DNA of 64,000 nucleotides from Pseudochrobactrum kiredjianiae. GTDB lineage: Bacteria; Pseudomonadota; Alphaproteobacteria; Rhizobiales; Rhizobiaceae. Location: NCBI RefSeq assembly GCF_030362795.1, contig NZ_JAUCBM010000008.1:1-64000 (forward strand). Direction: 5' to 3'. Shown here one piece after another: positions 34,242 through 43,900 of this stretch; the first letter of the stretch is position 1; each line of letters begins with the position of its first letter. Below the pieces are notes generated by a model that saw only the letters and a program-made list of their open reading frames with translations, searched no databases and was not told the DNA's origin. Made by a program: the position numbers and the translations under genes.

Positions 34242-35963
34242 TTATTCATATCTGTTGGAATAATGATTTATATATAGTTCTCTTGCTTTAGAGCGAGAGA
34301 GCTTTCCTGAAGATGTATATTCGAGACTACGAGGAGGAACCAGAACGGCTTTAATTATTGTACCGTGGCTAGCAGTCATTGTTGTTTGAACCGCGGAGAT
34401 TAGCTTTTTCCGTTCTGCCGGACTGCTGATATTGTTTTCAATAAGGATGATTATTGCCTCGCTTTTATCATCGTTAACGGAAAATGCAGCGGCACGGTTC
34501 GATGATAAGCCAGGTAAAGTCGCAAGAGTATGCTCTATGTCCTGTGGCCATATATTTCTGCCATTCACCGTTATCATATCCTTATAACGACCGGTGATAA
34601 CGATCTCTCCATCACACAAATATCCCATATCTCCGGTATCTTGATAAATCGAGTTATCGTGGGGCGGATGGGGTGTTGCATTTTGATTGCAGTAACCTGA
34701 CATCAGGCTGGGTCCGCACAGATAAATATGCCCGACATGACGTGCTGGTAATGGTTTACTCTGTGCATCTCCGACAAATAGTTCATGTCCTTTAAGAGAT
34801 TTCCCGCAGAAGGTAAAAGTAAGTGAATGGCTGTTATTATGGTTACAGGGAACGGCAACACCGTCCTTTTCCAGCTTGCACTTGTCGATGGTGTCCGTCT
34901 TTAAACCATGTCGGTAGCTGACTAAAAGTGTTGATTCAGCCATGCCATAGCTAGGGGTCAGACTATCGGAATTGAAGCCGCTATCGGCAAATATTGTGCA
35001 GAATTGCTGCAACTGTCCGGCGTTGATCATATCGCCGCCAATACCTGCAATTTTTAAAGCGGAAAGATCAAGTTTTGTATCTTCGGGCTTATGGCGCAAT
35101 GCAGCGAGATTATAACCAAATATTGGTGCATAGGTTATTGTTGAGCGACGCTCAGACATTAATTGCAGCCATAATAAAGGTCTGCGCGCGAACAGGGTGG
35201 GGGAAATATAATCAACAGGTGTCTGTGCAAAAAGCGGCGCTATTGAAAAACCGACCAGTCCCATGTCGTGGTAAAGTGGTAACCAAGAAAAGGCGCGGTC
35301 TGATGGTGTAATACAGATACATTCACGCAAAATCCCCCGCGCATTATGCGAGATTGCGCGCTGAGAAATGATAATGCCTTTCGGCTCCGAAGTTGAACCG
35401 GAAGAGAATTGAATATAAGCGGCTTCATGCGGTTGCAGTGGTGTGGTTTCCTTCGTAGCGGGAAGGTCTGCAAGGTCGGAGAAGCTAAAGGCCTGAATTT
35501 GCATTGCCTCAGTAAACTGTTCCGACAGATTTTTCAGGCCGTCTGGGTGCCATAAGATCTTCGCATCTGCGGCTTTGAGTAAATTGTTGACGCGCTGGGT
35601 ATAAGCTGCTTTTCCACCAAGATATATTGTATAAGGCAGAGGACATGGGATAAGTCCTGCATATTGGCAGCCGTAAAAAAGCGCAAAAAACTCCACACAT
35701 GTATCCGCTATAATCGCGACAACATCACCGCGCCCAAGACCAAGAGTAAGTAATTTCTTGCCTGTATACAGAGCCAATTCCCGCAGGCTTTTATATGATA
35801 GCTCCTCTTGAACCTCCCCTTTTGCATTATAAATGCGGATGCCATTTGTGCCCTGAGCAGCATAATCCAAAGCCTCACAGATCGTATCGAAATCACCGAT
35901 GCGTTGCGCAGGCTGCTGGGCCGGTGTCATTGTTTCAATTGCAATTTGAGATGATGAGCACAT
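34242..35963 (-). CDS. fatty acyl-AMP ligase (FAAL)
   Basis: This 573-residue adenylate-forming enzyme resembles FAALs, which activate fatty acids as acyl-AMP and load them onto carrier proteins instead of CoA. Motifs are QFSSGSTSEPKGI (A3, residues 185-197), SWLPLYHDMGLVG (226-238, typical of FAALs), PSYGMAEST (A5), YQDTGDMGYLCDGEIVITG (A7/A8) and GRNIWPQDIE. The catalytic lysine region SSGKLSRSKARELY is near the C-terminus. The ATG overlaps the stop of the upstream regulator by one base, so translation is coupled. With the free-standing ACP, P450 and SDR upstream it probably starts the chemistry of this cluster. Confidence 0.88.
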   Translation of the reverse strand: MCSSSQIAIETMTPAQQPAQRIGDFDTICEALDYAAQGTNGIRIYNAKGEVQEELSYKSLRELALYTGKKLLTLGLGRGDVVAIIADTCVEFFALFYGCQYAGLIPCPLPYTIYLGGKAAYTQRVNNLLKAADAKILWHPDGLKNLSEQFTEAMQIQAFSFSDLADLPATKETTPLQPHEAAYIQFSSGSTSEPKGIIISQRAISHNARGILRECICITPSDRAFSWLPLYHDMGLVGFSIAPLFAQTPVDYISPTLFARRPLLWLQLMSERRSTITYAPIFGYNLAALRHKPEDTKLDLSALKIAGIGGDMINAGQLQQFCTIFADSGFNSDSLTPSYGMAESTLLVSYRHGLKTDTIDKCKLEKDGVAVPCNHNNSHSLTFTFCGKSLKGHELFVGDAQSKPLPARHVGHIYLCGPSLMSGYCNQNATPHPPHDNSIYQDTGDMGYLCDGEIVITGRYKDMITVNGRNIWPQDIEHTLATLPGLSSNRAAAFSVNDDKSEAIIILIENNISSPAERKKLISAVQTTMTASHGTIIKAVLVPPRSLEYTSSGKLSRSKARELYINHYSNRYE

Positions 35964-36892
35964 TATCGAACCGGAATACTGGCGCTGTCAGAAGACGGTA
36001 CTGCGAGGAGAGATGGCATCATTGCTGTTTCAGTCTCAATGTCGTTGCTGAGGCTTTGTGTTTGAGCCTGATCTATTGCACCTTTGATTATTGCTAGTGA
36101 AAGAATAATCATATTTTTGCTTAGTTTTTCCAGCCGCGGCAGAACTTCGATCTCTTTACCACCCGTTGTCTGTAGTCGGATCAGCTTTGCATCATCTGCT
36201 GCTTGAAGCATTTTCTGCACATGTGCTCTGGATACACCAAAACTACGGGACAAATGAGAAAATGGCAGTGAAATTACTTTATTATGATGCGAACAGTGAC
36301 GGGTAGCTTGGAGGATTTTTAACAAGATAGGATAACCAGCTTCACGCTTTAAAAATACATATAATGCTGATTTTGGTCTGTATAATAGAGATGTTCTAAA
36401 ATATATATCTAAATAATTTTCAGAAATAGATGCTGATTTTGTCGTTGAATCAAATTTAATATTAGAAAACATTAAATTTAGTATTTTTTTGTTGCGGTCA
36501 ATTTGCTCATCTTTGATTTTGTAAAACTTTTCCGTAGCCGAGAGAATATTGTGACGCCGATCATTGATTGATGGCTTTGATATTAAAAAACCAAGATGAA
36601 TAGCAGTATCAATAATCGCCGAGGTTCGGTTCGGCGTTGCGAGCTGTTTGTCACTTGTAAATATTTGCAAGTTGCTTTTGGTAAATGAAGATGAACTGGA
36701 TTTCAGTATTGCTGAAATTTTTATAGATATTAAGTATTTTTTATATTCAGATATTAATTTTGATAAAAATTTATTTTTCTCAAAAAAATCTATTTGACTA
36801 ATTACATGGTTGTAAATCGCATCATCAATGTTCGAAGAACATTTTATTGCTTTTATATCTTGATGTAATTTTTCATAAATCAATAAAATCAT
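35963..36892 (-). CDS. putative transcriptional regulator with two winged-helix regions
   Basis: I do not recognise a named family for this 309-residue protein. The C-terminal third has a clear Crp-like or MarR-like winged helix (LPFSHLSRSFGVSRAHVQKM, about residues 215-235, followed by LIRLQTTGGKE). A second helix-turn-helix-like region lies around residues 80-120 (RTSAIIDTAIHLGFLI then DRRHNILSATEKFY). No signal peptide or membrane helix is evident. Its coding sequence is much richer in AT, Lys, Ile and Ser than its neighbours, suggesting separate acquisition. It sits inside the biosynthetic run and is translationally coupled to the FAAL gene, so it may be the pathway's own regulator. Confidence 0.65.
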   Translation of the reverse strand: MILLIYEKLHQDIKAIKCSSNIDDAIYNHVISQIDFFEKNKFLSKLISEYKKYLISIKISAILKSSSSSFTKSNLQIFTSDKQLATPNRTSAIIDTAIHLGFLISKPSINDRRHNILSATEKFYKIKDEQIDRNKKILNLMFSNIKFDSTTKSASISENYLDIYFRTSLLYRPKSALYVFLKREAGYPILLKILQATRHCSHHNKVISLPFSHLSRSFGVSRAHVQKMLQAADDAKLIRLQTTGGKEIEVLPRLEKLSKNMIILSLAIIKGAIDQAQTQSLSNDIETETAMMPSLLAVPSSDSASIPVR

Positions 36893-36936
36893 CCTGATTT
36901 TATTTCTGATAGCATGAAAATTAATTTAAGTATTTA

Positions 36937-37800
36937 TTAATTTTCGTCAATAAATTTTATATCTGTACTTTTTGCTGTTTTTTGCTGTTCCTTTGCAGCC
37001 TGTAATCTGTTTTCTGTTTCGCGAATTATGTTTTTATAACTATCGCTGCCCAGAATAAGGCGGAGTGGTGGGTTTGTAACTGTGCTGACCTTAATTATCA
37101 TTTGCGCAACTTTGGCGGGGTCTCCGATCATTGGAAATCGCCCCATCGCTAAAAGACGGAAATATGTGCCGACTGTCGTTTTGCGATAATCGTCAAGTTG
37201 AGGTTCTGTAATCACAGCATTATTGTCGAACTCCGTTTTAATCCGTCCGGGTTCAATGAGCGTAACCTTGATGCCCAAATTTTGCACTTCTTTGGCAAGA
37301 GCTTCAAAAAAGCCTTCAGCGCCCCATTTGCTGGCATGATAAATGCTTGCAGACGGGTAAGTAATTTGGCCACCCTCACTTGAGATATGCAGGATATGTC
37401 CGGTTTTTTGCTCCCTGAAATATGGTAAAGCGGCTTTAGTAAGGTAAATCGGTGCCAGCAGATTTGTGGTGATCTGGGTGGAAATCGCATTTTCATTCAG
37501 CTCTTCTGCCGCGCCGACCAGCGCATAACCTGCCGCGTTGAGTAAGACATCTATGCGACCCGCGTGCTGAAAAGCACGCTCCACTGATGGTGCGATTTTC
37601 TCTGTTTGTGTCAGATCAAGTTTCAGGATGTTGAGTGTTGTAGGATATTGGTCTGTGAATGCCTGAAGCTTTTGAGGGCTGCGTACCAAAGCAATAACTT
37701 TGTGCCCATCTTGTAATAACTGCTTGGTTGCGTTCAAGCCGATGCCACTGCTTGCTCCGGTGATGAGCCAGGTCTTTAAAAGAGGAGTGCTGACGGTCAT
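36937..37800 (-). CDS. short-chain dehydrogenase/reductase
   Basis: This 287-residue classical SDR has the NAD(P) motif TGASSGIG (about residues 14-21), NAAGYA, the catalytic Ser in LHISSEGG and YHASKWG with the catalytic Tyr and Lys. It starts at 37800, preceded by GGAGC and one base from the P450 stop, so it is in the same transcript. A reasonable role is oxidation or reduction of a carbonyl or hydroxyl made by the P450 on an acyl chain. The 44-base AT-rich gap downstream could hold a promoter for the regulator. Confidence 0.9.
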   Translation of the reverse strand: MTVSTPLLKTWLITGASSGIGLNATKQLLQDGHKVIALVRSPQKLQAFTDQYPTTLNILKLDLTQTEKIAPSVERAFQHAGRIDVLLNAAGYALVGAAEELNENAISTQITTNLLAPIYLTKAALPYFREQKTGHILHISSEGGQITYPSASIYHASKWGAEGFFEALAKEVQNLGIKVTLIEPGRIKTEFDNNAVITEPQLDDYRKTTVGTYFRLLAMGRFPMIGDPAKVAQMIIKVSTVTNPPLRLILGSDSYKNIIRETENRLQAAKEQQKTAKSTDIKFIDEN

Positions 37801-37801
37801 C

Positions 37802-39049
37802 TTATAGCTCCGTAACGCGAACTGGTTGCCCGCCAAGACGCAGCATTTGGGATTTCCAGAGATAAGCGGGCGGCTCGTCGGACGTCAGCTCAAATCGCGC
37901 CCGCGTCAAAAATATACTTAAAAAGGTGATCATTTCCAGAAGGGCGAATTGTTTGCCACCACAGACACGCGGACCAATACTGAATGCCATTGTATCGCCG
38001 GAAGCAACCTGTGCGCGGGTATCTGTAATATTCGGCAACCATGGATCATCGCGCAGGCGTTTATCATGCTGAATGCCGATAAAGGACACCATAATATTTT
38101 GTCCGGCCTGTACCGGATTGTCGCTGAGCTGATCCTCTTCAATGGCATAACGCGCAACGATCGGAGTTGGCGGAAACAGACGCAAAGCTTCTGAGATGAA
38201 GCGGGCTAAAGGTGTGACAGAAGAGAGGCTTTTCCAGCTTGGTTGCGGTGAGTGCCAAAATTGTTGAGACAGGCCGCGCAACTGGTCTTGTATATCCGGA
38301 TAAAGCGCCAGTAAATAACATGCCCAGCTCATTGTTGCGGCAGATGTTTCTGCTCCGGCGGCCATGAATGTCATTAATTCATGTTCGAGTACCACACGGT
38401 CTGTATTACGTTGGTCTGCTGCCAGTAAATCCTGCAATAAAGGAGAGTGAGGCAGATCGGCGCTGCGGAAATATCCGAGTTGATGGAGAACTTTTCTGCG
38501 TAACTCTGGAAGTTGCTGCAATCTGCTACGATACAGATCTGTGGTTTTGCCTTGTGGTACAAAGGAATAATCTGAGCCGGCTTCCATAAAAGTAGCCAAT
38601 ACAGATAAATCAATGCCCGTTGTATTCAGCTTAATATTAAAAAAGTTATCGACAAGAACGCTCGCTGTCATTGTGCGCAATATCGCATCATCAATGCGGT
38701 CACTTGTCGATCCTGCTTCTGTGAGAGCTGCCACTGCCTGCGTGGCATAATGACGGGCAAGTTGAAACGTTTTCTCGCGGTCGAATTTGTTAAAATAAGA
38801 TTGTGTCAGATCCCGCCTTATCTGCCATGCATGGCCGTCTTCGGAGAACCGTGAGGGCCCAAATACCAGACGGAACCATGCCATATTTTTGCGATAGTTG
38901 GTCGCATTGAGACGCAGAATGTGATCAGCATCTTCATGGCGCTGAATGATGCGAACATCGACGCCATTTAGTGTCGTCGAAATATTTTTACCATTATGTG
39001 TACGGGCAAAATCATAGAGCTGCGCACAAATACCGGAAGAAAGACTCAT
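37802..39049 (-). CDS. cytochrome P450
   Basis: This soluble bacterial P450 of 415 residues shows the oxygen-binding I-helix AGAETSAATM (about residues 231-240), the K-helix ExxR in ISEALRLFPPTP, and the heme loop FSIGPRVCGGKQFA with the proximal Cys near 363. There is no membrane anchor, so it needs external redox partners; no ferredoxin or reductase gene is adjacent. It overlaps the ACP gene by four bases. P450s next to an ACP and an acyl ligase commonly act on carrier-bound acyl chains (as BioI does); that role is inferred here. Confidence 0.93.
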   Translation of the reverse strand: MSLSSGICAQLYDFARTHNGKNISTTLNGVDVRIIQRHEDADHILRLNATNYRKNMAWFRLVFGPSRFSEDGHAWQIRRDLTQSYFNKFDREKTFQLARHYATQAVAALTEAGSTSDRIDDAILRTMTASVLVDNFFNIKLNTTGIDLSVLATFMEAGSDYSFVPQGKTTDLYRSRLQQLPELRRKVLHQLGYFRSADLPHSPLLQDLLAADQRNTDRVVLEHELMTFMAAGAETSAATMSWACYLLALYPDIQDQLRGLSQQFWHSPQPSWKSLSSVTPLARFISEALRLFPPTPIVARYAIEEDQLSDNPVQAGQNIMVSFIGIQHDKRLRDDPWLPNITDTRAQVASGDTMAFSIGPRVCGGKQFALLEMITFLSIFLTRARFELTSDEPPAYLWKSQMLRLGGQPVRVTEL

Positions 39050-39291
39050 TGGCGTGCTTTTTTCAAAAGTTCAGCCATGTCTTTGACTGTTCTCATATCA
39101 AGAAGGGCAATCGGATCGACTTCTTGTCCGATAAATTTTTCAGTTTCCAATATAATGAGTTCGAATGTGAGACTGTCGATATCGCTGAGCGAATTAATAT
39201 CCGCGTCCTCAGCAATCGTTTCCGCAGGAATGAACAGGCAGCCTGCAAGAATTTCACGGGTTATTTGCATATAGTCAATTTTATCAGTCAT
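39046..39291 (-). CDS. acyl carrier protein
   Basis: This small acidic protein of 81 residues has the PP-binding fold. The phosphopantetheine attachment Ser lies in DIDSLTFELIILETE (DSL motif, about residue 39). The ATG at 39291 is chosen because it gives a standard ACP length and falls inside the end of the GNAT gene; the longer open frame merely reads into that gene. It is likely the acceptor for the FAAL product and the carrier presented to the P450 and SDR. It is distinct from housekeeping AcpP, which has the sequence GADSLD. Confidence 0.88.
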   Translation of the reverse strand: MTDKIDYMQITREILAGCLFIPAETIAEDADINSLSDIDSLTFELIILETEKFIGQEVDPIALLDMRTVKDMAELLKKARQ

Positions 39292-39955
39292 CGCTTTGGC
39301 GCTCTTGATGATGCAGGGCATGGCGGGAAATGGTTTGAGGCGGTGTGTCTTTAAATGAAGCAAACACCAATAAATCAACGCGTTTGCCATCCGGTGCGAG
39401 ACATTCGCGCTTCAGATGAGCCTCCAACGTAAAGCGGGTGTTGTTTTTAAAATTAAACAGCATGGCATAATTGCGCGCCAGAATACGGGCTGTGAATTTT
39501 TCAATATCACGCTGTGCATAAAAATGATCAAGAATGGCGTCGATTGTCGCCCATAATGTACGTCTGCCTCGTTCGGAGGTGTCGCCAATTCCGGTGGTCA
39601 GGCTGCCGGTTTTATGTGTTCGGTTAACATCAATCGTGTAAAAACCAACGAGTCTATTGTCCGGGCAATCAAAAATCCCAAGAATGTAATGGTGATAATT
39701 ATCAAAGCTGGCGATGAAATTACGTAACTGTGGGAGGTCGAAATCGATTTTTTTGAGATTGAGACCGCGCAGCATGTCTGCCCGGTTCAACCAGGATAAC
39801 AGCTCTTCGCTTGCATCTGTCGTTCTCAGACTGCGAACGATATAGGTGCCGCTTTCAATGTAAACTGGTTGGTATGTATTGTTGACTGTGGCTTCTTCTT
39901 TCAGCTCAGGAAGAGGAACCGTGACTGGTCGTTTGGCAAGGGGAATAACAGACAT
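39284..39955 (-). CDS. GNAT-family N-acyltransferase
   Basis: This protein of about 223 residues matches RimJ/RimL-like GNAT acyltransferases. A beta-alpha core includes YIVRSLRTTDASEELLSWL at the start and a region around GIGDTSERGRRTLWATIDAIL, the pyrophosphate-binding equivalent, with KFTARILARNYAMLFNFKN later. The start at 39955 (MSVIPLAKRP) sits three bases after the SapC-like gene. In an ACP-containing cluster it might transfer an acyl group from ACP to an amine, giving an N-acyl product; this is inference, and ordinary acetyl-CoA use is equally possible. Confidence 0.78.
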   Translation of the reverse strand: MSVIPLAKRPVTVPLPELKEEATVNNTYQPVYIESGTYIVRSLRTTDASEELLSWLNRADMLRGLNLKKIDFDLPQLRNFIASFDNYHHYILGIFDCPDNRLVGFYTIDVNRTHKTGSLTTGIGDTSERGRRTLWATIDAILDHFYAQRDIEKFTARILARNYAMLFNFKNNTRFTLEAHLKRECLAPDGKRVDLLVFASFKDTPPQTISRHALHHQERQSDD

Positions 39956-39957
39956 CT

Positions 39958-40689
39958 CTATACCTGCTCCGCAAGCTGTGCGGCTTTTAAATGCCGGTGC
40001 CAATGTAAATGTGAGAAAATGATAAGGGTGGCAGCATCAAGCCAGCCTTTCTGATGCCAGCTATGCACAATATGAGCAGGCAAATTACGATAAGCCTGCT
40101 CATCAATCATGAAAAACGGATGGATTTTATCTATCCCATCTTCCTGTACTTTAAACTCAAGCTGGCTGGGGATGAGTATCCCGACATCTTTCAGGGCAAG
40201 CGCCAGTTTTTTTGCCTGTAAATGGCCTGTGTAAAACTGTGCTGCGGCAGCACCTATCTGATACAATATATCGGTGGGATTCCCGTTCTCATCAAACAGA
40301 GCAAGTGCGGAACTGTCAGCTGCTGATGACGTGATTTGCTTGCTGCTTTCATCAAAAATCAGAACACCAGCTGCCTGATCTGGCAATTTGTGCAATGCGA
40401 ATGGATAAAGCTGTTTAAGCGCTGGCTGATAAATCTCAGACGTGTTGCCGGAATGAGTGACGGAAGGGTTATGAAGGCCGGTGATTGCAACAGGAATGAT
40501 GTCATCTTCGCCTAAAAAAAAGATCGGATAATGGTTCACTATGTTGATCAGTTCAAATAAAGCGATAGGCGTAAAGAGATTATTTGCGGGCTTTGACTGG
40601 AGATTTTCTTGAGTGAAACCGTATTTTTGATGTTTTTCTGCACAAAGAGAGACAGGTGATTGCAGTATTGAGGAATAAGAAATCTGCAT
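39958..40689 (-). CDS. SapC-family protein
   Basis: This 243-residue protein resembles the SapC family (named for a Campylobacter S-layer locus, biochemical role unknown). Shared features are the early VAITGLHNP-like strand, the YPFAL block, LFDENGNPTD and the C-terminal FFMIDEQAYRNLPAHIV followed by a His-rich end (FSHLHWHRHLKAAQL). No signal peptide is seen. The ATG at 40689 has AGGA about ten bases upstream; a TTG at 40692 would add one residue. It is the first gene of the minus-strand biosynthetic run and shares a 287-base divergent promoter region with the autotransporter at 40977. Confidence 0.72.
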   Translation of the reverse strand: MQISYSSILQSPVSLCAEKHQKYGFTQENLQSKPANNLFTPIALFELINIVNHYPIFFLGEDDIIPVAITGLHNPSVTHSGNTSEIYQPALKQLYPFALHKLPDQAAGVLIFDESSKQITSSAADSSALALFDENGNPTDILYQIGAAAAQFYTGHLQAKKLALALKDVGILIPSQLEFKVQEDGIDKIHPFFMIDEQAYRNLPAHIVHSWHQKGWLDAATLIIFSHLHWHRHLKAAQLAEQV

Positions 40690-40976
40690 CAATTACAATT
40701 CCTGTTTTCATGTTGTGATTTTTACATCAAAGATAAATCATAAACAAAAACAATGATTGTCTTATTTGTAACGTCATATGAATCATGAGCATCATTCAAT
40801 AAAAATCCAAGAAATAACAAGTGTTTTATGTTTTAAATTATTAAAATATAAAATTACCACCAAATTTTATCAAAAAAGATCAATTGCAAAGATTCCAATT
40901 CTGATTCTATCCGGTATTTTTTTGATTCTATAAATAATTACTGAATCTCGATACGCGATAGACGCAGGAGGTAATC
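40690..40976. promoter_or_regulatory. AT-rich divergent promoter region with GATTCTAT repeats
   Basis: This 287-base gap separates the divergent SapC-like gene and autotransporter. GATTCTAT is seen at 40903-40910 and again, with a 21-base step (two helical turns), at 40924-40931, beside an AT-rich TATAAA (40929-40934) that could be the autotransporter -10. The strong ribosome site GGAGG lies just before 40977. No protein-coding content is apparent. Confidence 0.4.
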
Positions 40977-43900
40977 ATGGCAACATTGATGACACGGAAT
41001 CAGGGTGCAGCAAGATATGCCTCGGTTAGAGACAGGGTGCGACTGCATCTGCTCACCTCTGCTGCTATTGCTATAGTTGTTATAAGTTCGGCATCTGTGG
41101 CCACGGCAAATGAATGGGTGGGGGCGGTTGATAATGATTTCTTTAAAAAAGAAAATTGGGATGACCTTGGCGGGCCGCAAGGTGCAGGGTCATCTGTCAA
41201 TAACGGGCACGCTGTCGGGGTAATCAATTTAAAAACAGACTCGAGTTCTGTTATCGCTGAGGATATCGGGGCTGTTGCAAACGCTAATGCGAGTCTGAAA
41301 CTGCAAGTTTTGACAAATCCTGACGATATTATGAATAGTTTCGTATTAAATTTCGGCCCGCAGTTACAGGTCGGTGCGAATGGTGGAACAGGTCTACTTC
41401 AGATCTCGCTGAATGGGTCTGCCATGAGTAATATTTATTCAGAAAGTATTGAGGTTGGTGCTGGAGCGGGGAGTGTTGGTACTATTAATTTGATTGGTAC
41501 CGGAAAAAACACGAGTAGCGGACCAAATTCATCATTCAAAATATCAAATAAATATCGGGATAAAACTATTGATGAGCTAATTAACATGCCCAAGGATGGG
41601 CAAGATTGTATGATTTGTTCCTCTTTATATCATTTTGATGGCAGCGGCGGTATTTTCATTGGTAAAGACCAAGGAAGCGGTACCCTCAATATTAGCAATA
41701 GTGCGTTCAATGTTAGTGAGCGCAGTGATTTTGTCATCGGTGAAGGTGCCGGTAGTTCGGGTGTCGTCAATGTGCTTGCTGGTGGCAAACTGAGCGATGC
41801 CGGCTATGGCTATGAAAATAAAAATAGCATGCGTATCGGCAATGCAGGAGGGCGGGGTACTCTGAATGTCGCTGGCTTGGCAGGAGGTAGCCAGGGATCT
41901 TCTCCGGTTGCAATTTTCTCTGCCGGCTTGCAAGTCGGGAGCGGGGCAGGCAGCCGTGGTGAGGTAAATATTTTAGCCGGCGGTAAGGCTCATAGTTATC
42001 TTAATACGTCATTGGCGAACGGGGCTGACAAGCCTGATGCTTCAGCTGCAGAATATTCGGATTATCGTACACGTATTGGTGCAGATTCCGGTATAGGTTC
42101 CCTGACTGTCTCAGGTGAAAATTCTGTATGGTATCAATCCGGTTTTGTTGATGGTTCACTGCTGAAATGGAACACTAATGTTACGACATCGACCGGGCAT
42201 CTCTATGTTGGTGAGAGTGGCGAAGGGGCACTGACCATTGCTGATGGCGGGGTTGTGCGCGTTGGTACCGCCTCTTGGTCTTATGATGATGATAGTTATT
42301 ATACCTATCGTAAATTGAATGATCATGTCGCAGACGGAACCGTTTTTGTAGGAGAAAAAGCCGGAGGTAGCGGAACTATCAATATCGGTGGTAAAGTCGG
42401 CGAAGCACCGACTGCGGCTGGCAGACTGATGGCAAAAACGCTTGAATTCGGTGAAGGATCAGGCCTCGTTCGCTTTAATCATACTTCATCCGATTATATT
42501 TTTGACGAATTTGATGCCAAATATCGTGACGGACCTTCGCGGCTCAGCAAGCTTGAAATAAAAGGCAAGGGAGTGCTTGAAGCAGCTGCCGGACGTACTA
42601 TTCTTCAGCACGATCAGCTCGGGTTTACTGGTGTTCTCCGTCCTGCCGGCGGTATTTTGCAAGTGAACAGCGATATTTCGACGGCTGAAGCGCAAGTCCA
42701 GCTTGGCGGAGTTCTGGAAGGCGTTGGCTTTGTCGGAAATACTAAAAATGCCGGTATTATTGCTCCGGGGAAAACACCAGACGGCGCGCAAGGATATCTC
42801 AGTTCCATAGGAACATTAACAGTCAAGGGTGATTACACCGGTGAAAATGGTGTGCTGTCTCTGGACACTGTGCTGGGTGGTGATGCTTCGAGAACAGACC
42901 GGCTGGTTGTGACCGGCGACACCTCAGGGCAGACAACAGTCATTGTGAAGAATATCGGGGGGGAAGGCGCTCAGACTGCTAATGGCATCGAGGTTATCAG
43001 CGTTGGCGGTAAATCTGAGGGTCAATTTACGCTGCTTGGAAATTATAACTTTAATGGCAATCAGGCAGTTGTCGGCGGCGCTTATGCCTATCAGTTGTAT
43101 CAGGGTGGTTTGGTAAATCCTGCTGATGGCAATTGGTATCTGCGTTCTGAGTTGATCCCGGATAAGCCGCTCTATCAGGCGGGTGTACCGGTTTATGAAG
43201 TCTATCCGCAATTCCTATTAGGCTTAAATGGTTTGTCGACATTGCAACAGCGCGTTGGCCGCCGTTATTGGAATGATGACGGTAACAGGGTGGTGGCTGA
43301 GGGAGCAGATGTTGTCGGCTCGCCTTATGCTGCACCACAAGAAGCTGGTAGTGTTGTTGATCGTAATGGTGTCTGGGGTCGTATTGAGGGCTCGTATAGT
43401 AAAGTTAAGCCGCAGACTTCCACATCGAATGCGAATTATAATTTTGACAGTTTCCGTATGCAGGCAGGCATTGACGGTATGCTGGCTGAATATGAAACTG
43501 GTAAGTTGATTGGCGGAATTACAGCACATTATGTCCACGGCTCTGCAAGAATCCGTGCAACATATGAAAACAATACGATTTCAGCGACATATGGTGGCGG
43601 AGATATCTCAACGGATGGTTATGGTTTTGGCGGAACGCTGAGCTGGTATGGCGAAAACGGTTTCTACCTGGATGGGCAGGCACAGGCGACATGGTATGAC
43701 AGTGATCTGAGCTCGCGACTGGCCGGTACAGGACTTACAAATGGTAATAACGGTTTTGGTCATGCGTTCTCGATTGAAGGCGGGCAGCGGATTGCCATGG
43801 ATCAAAACTGGACGATTACCCCTCAGGGGCAGCTGATTTATTCTCATGTGTCTTTTGACAGTTTTGATGATGTGTTTGGTGCCCATGTTCGGCTTGATCG

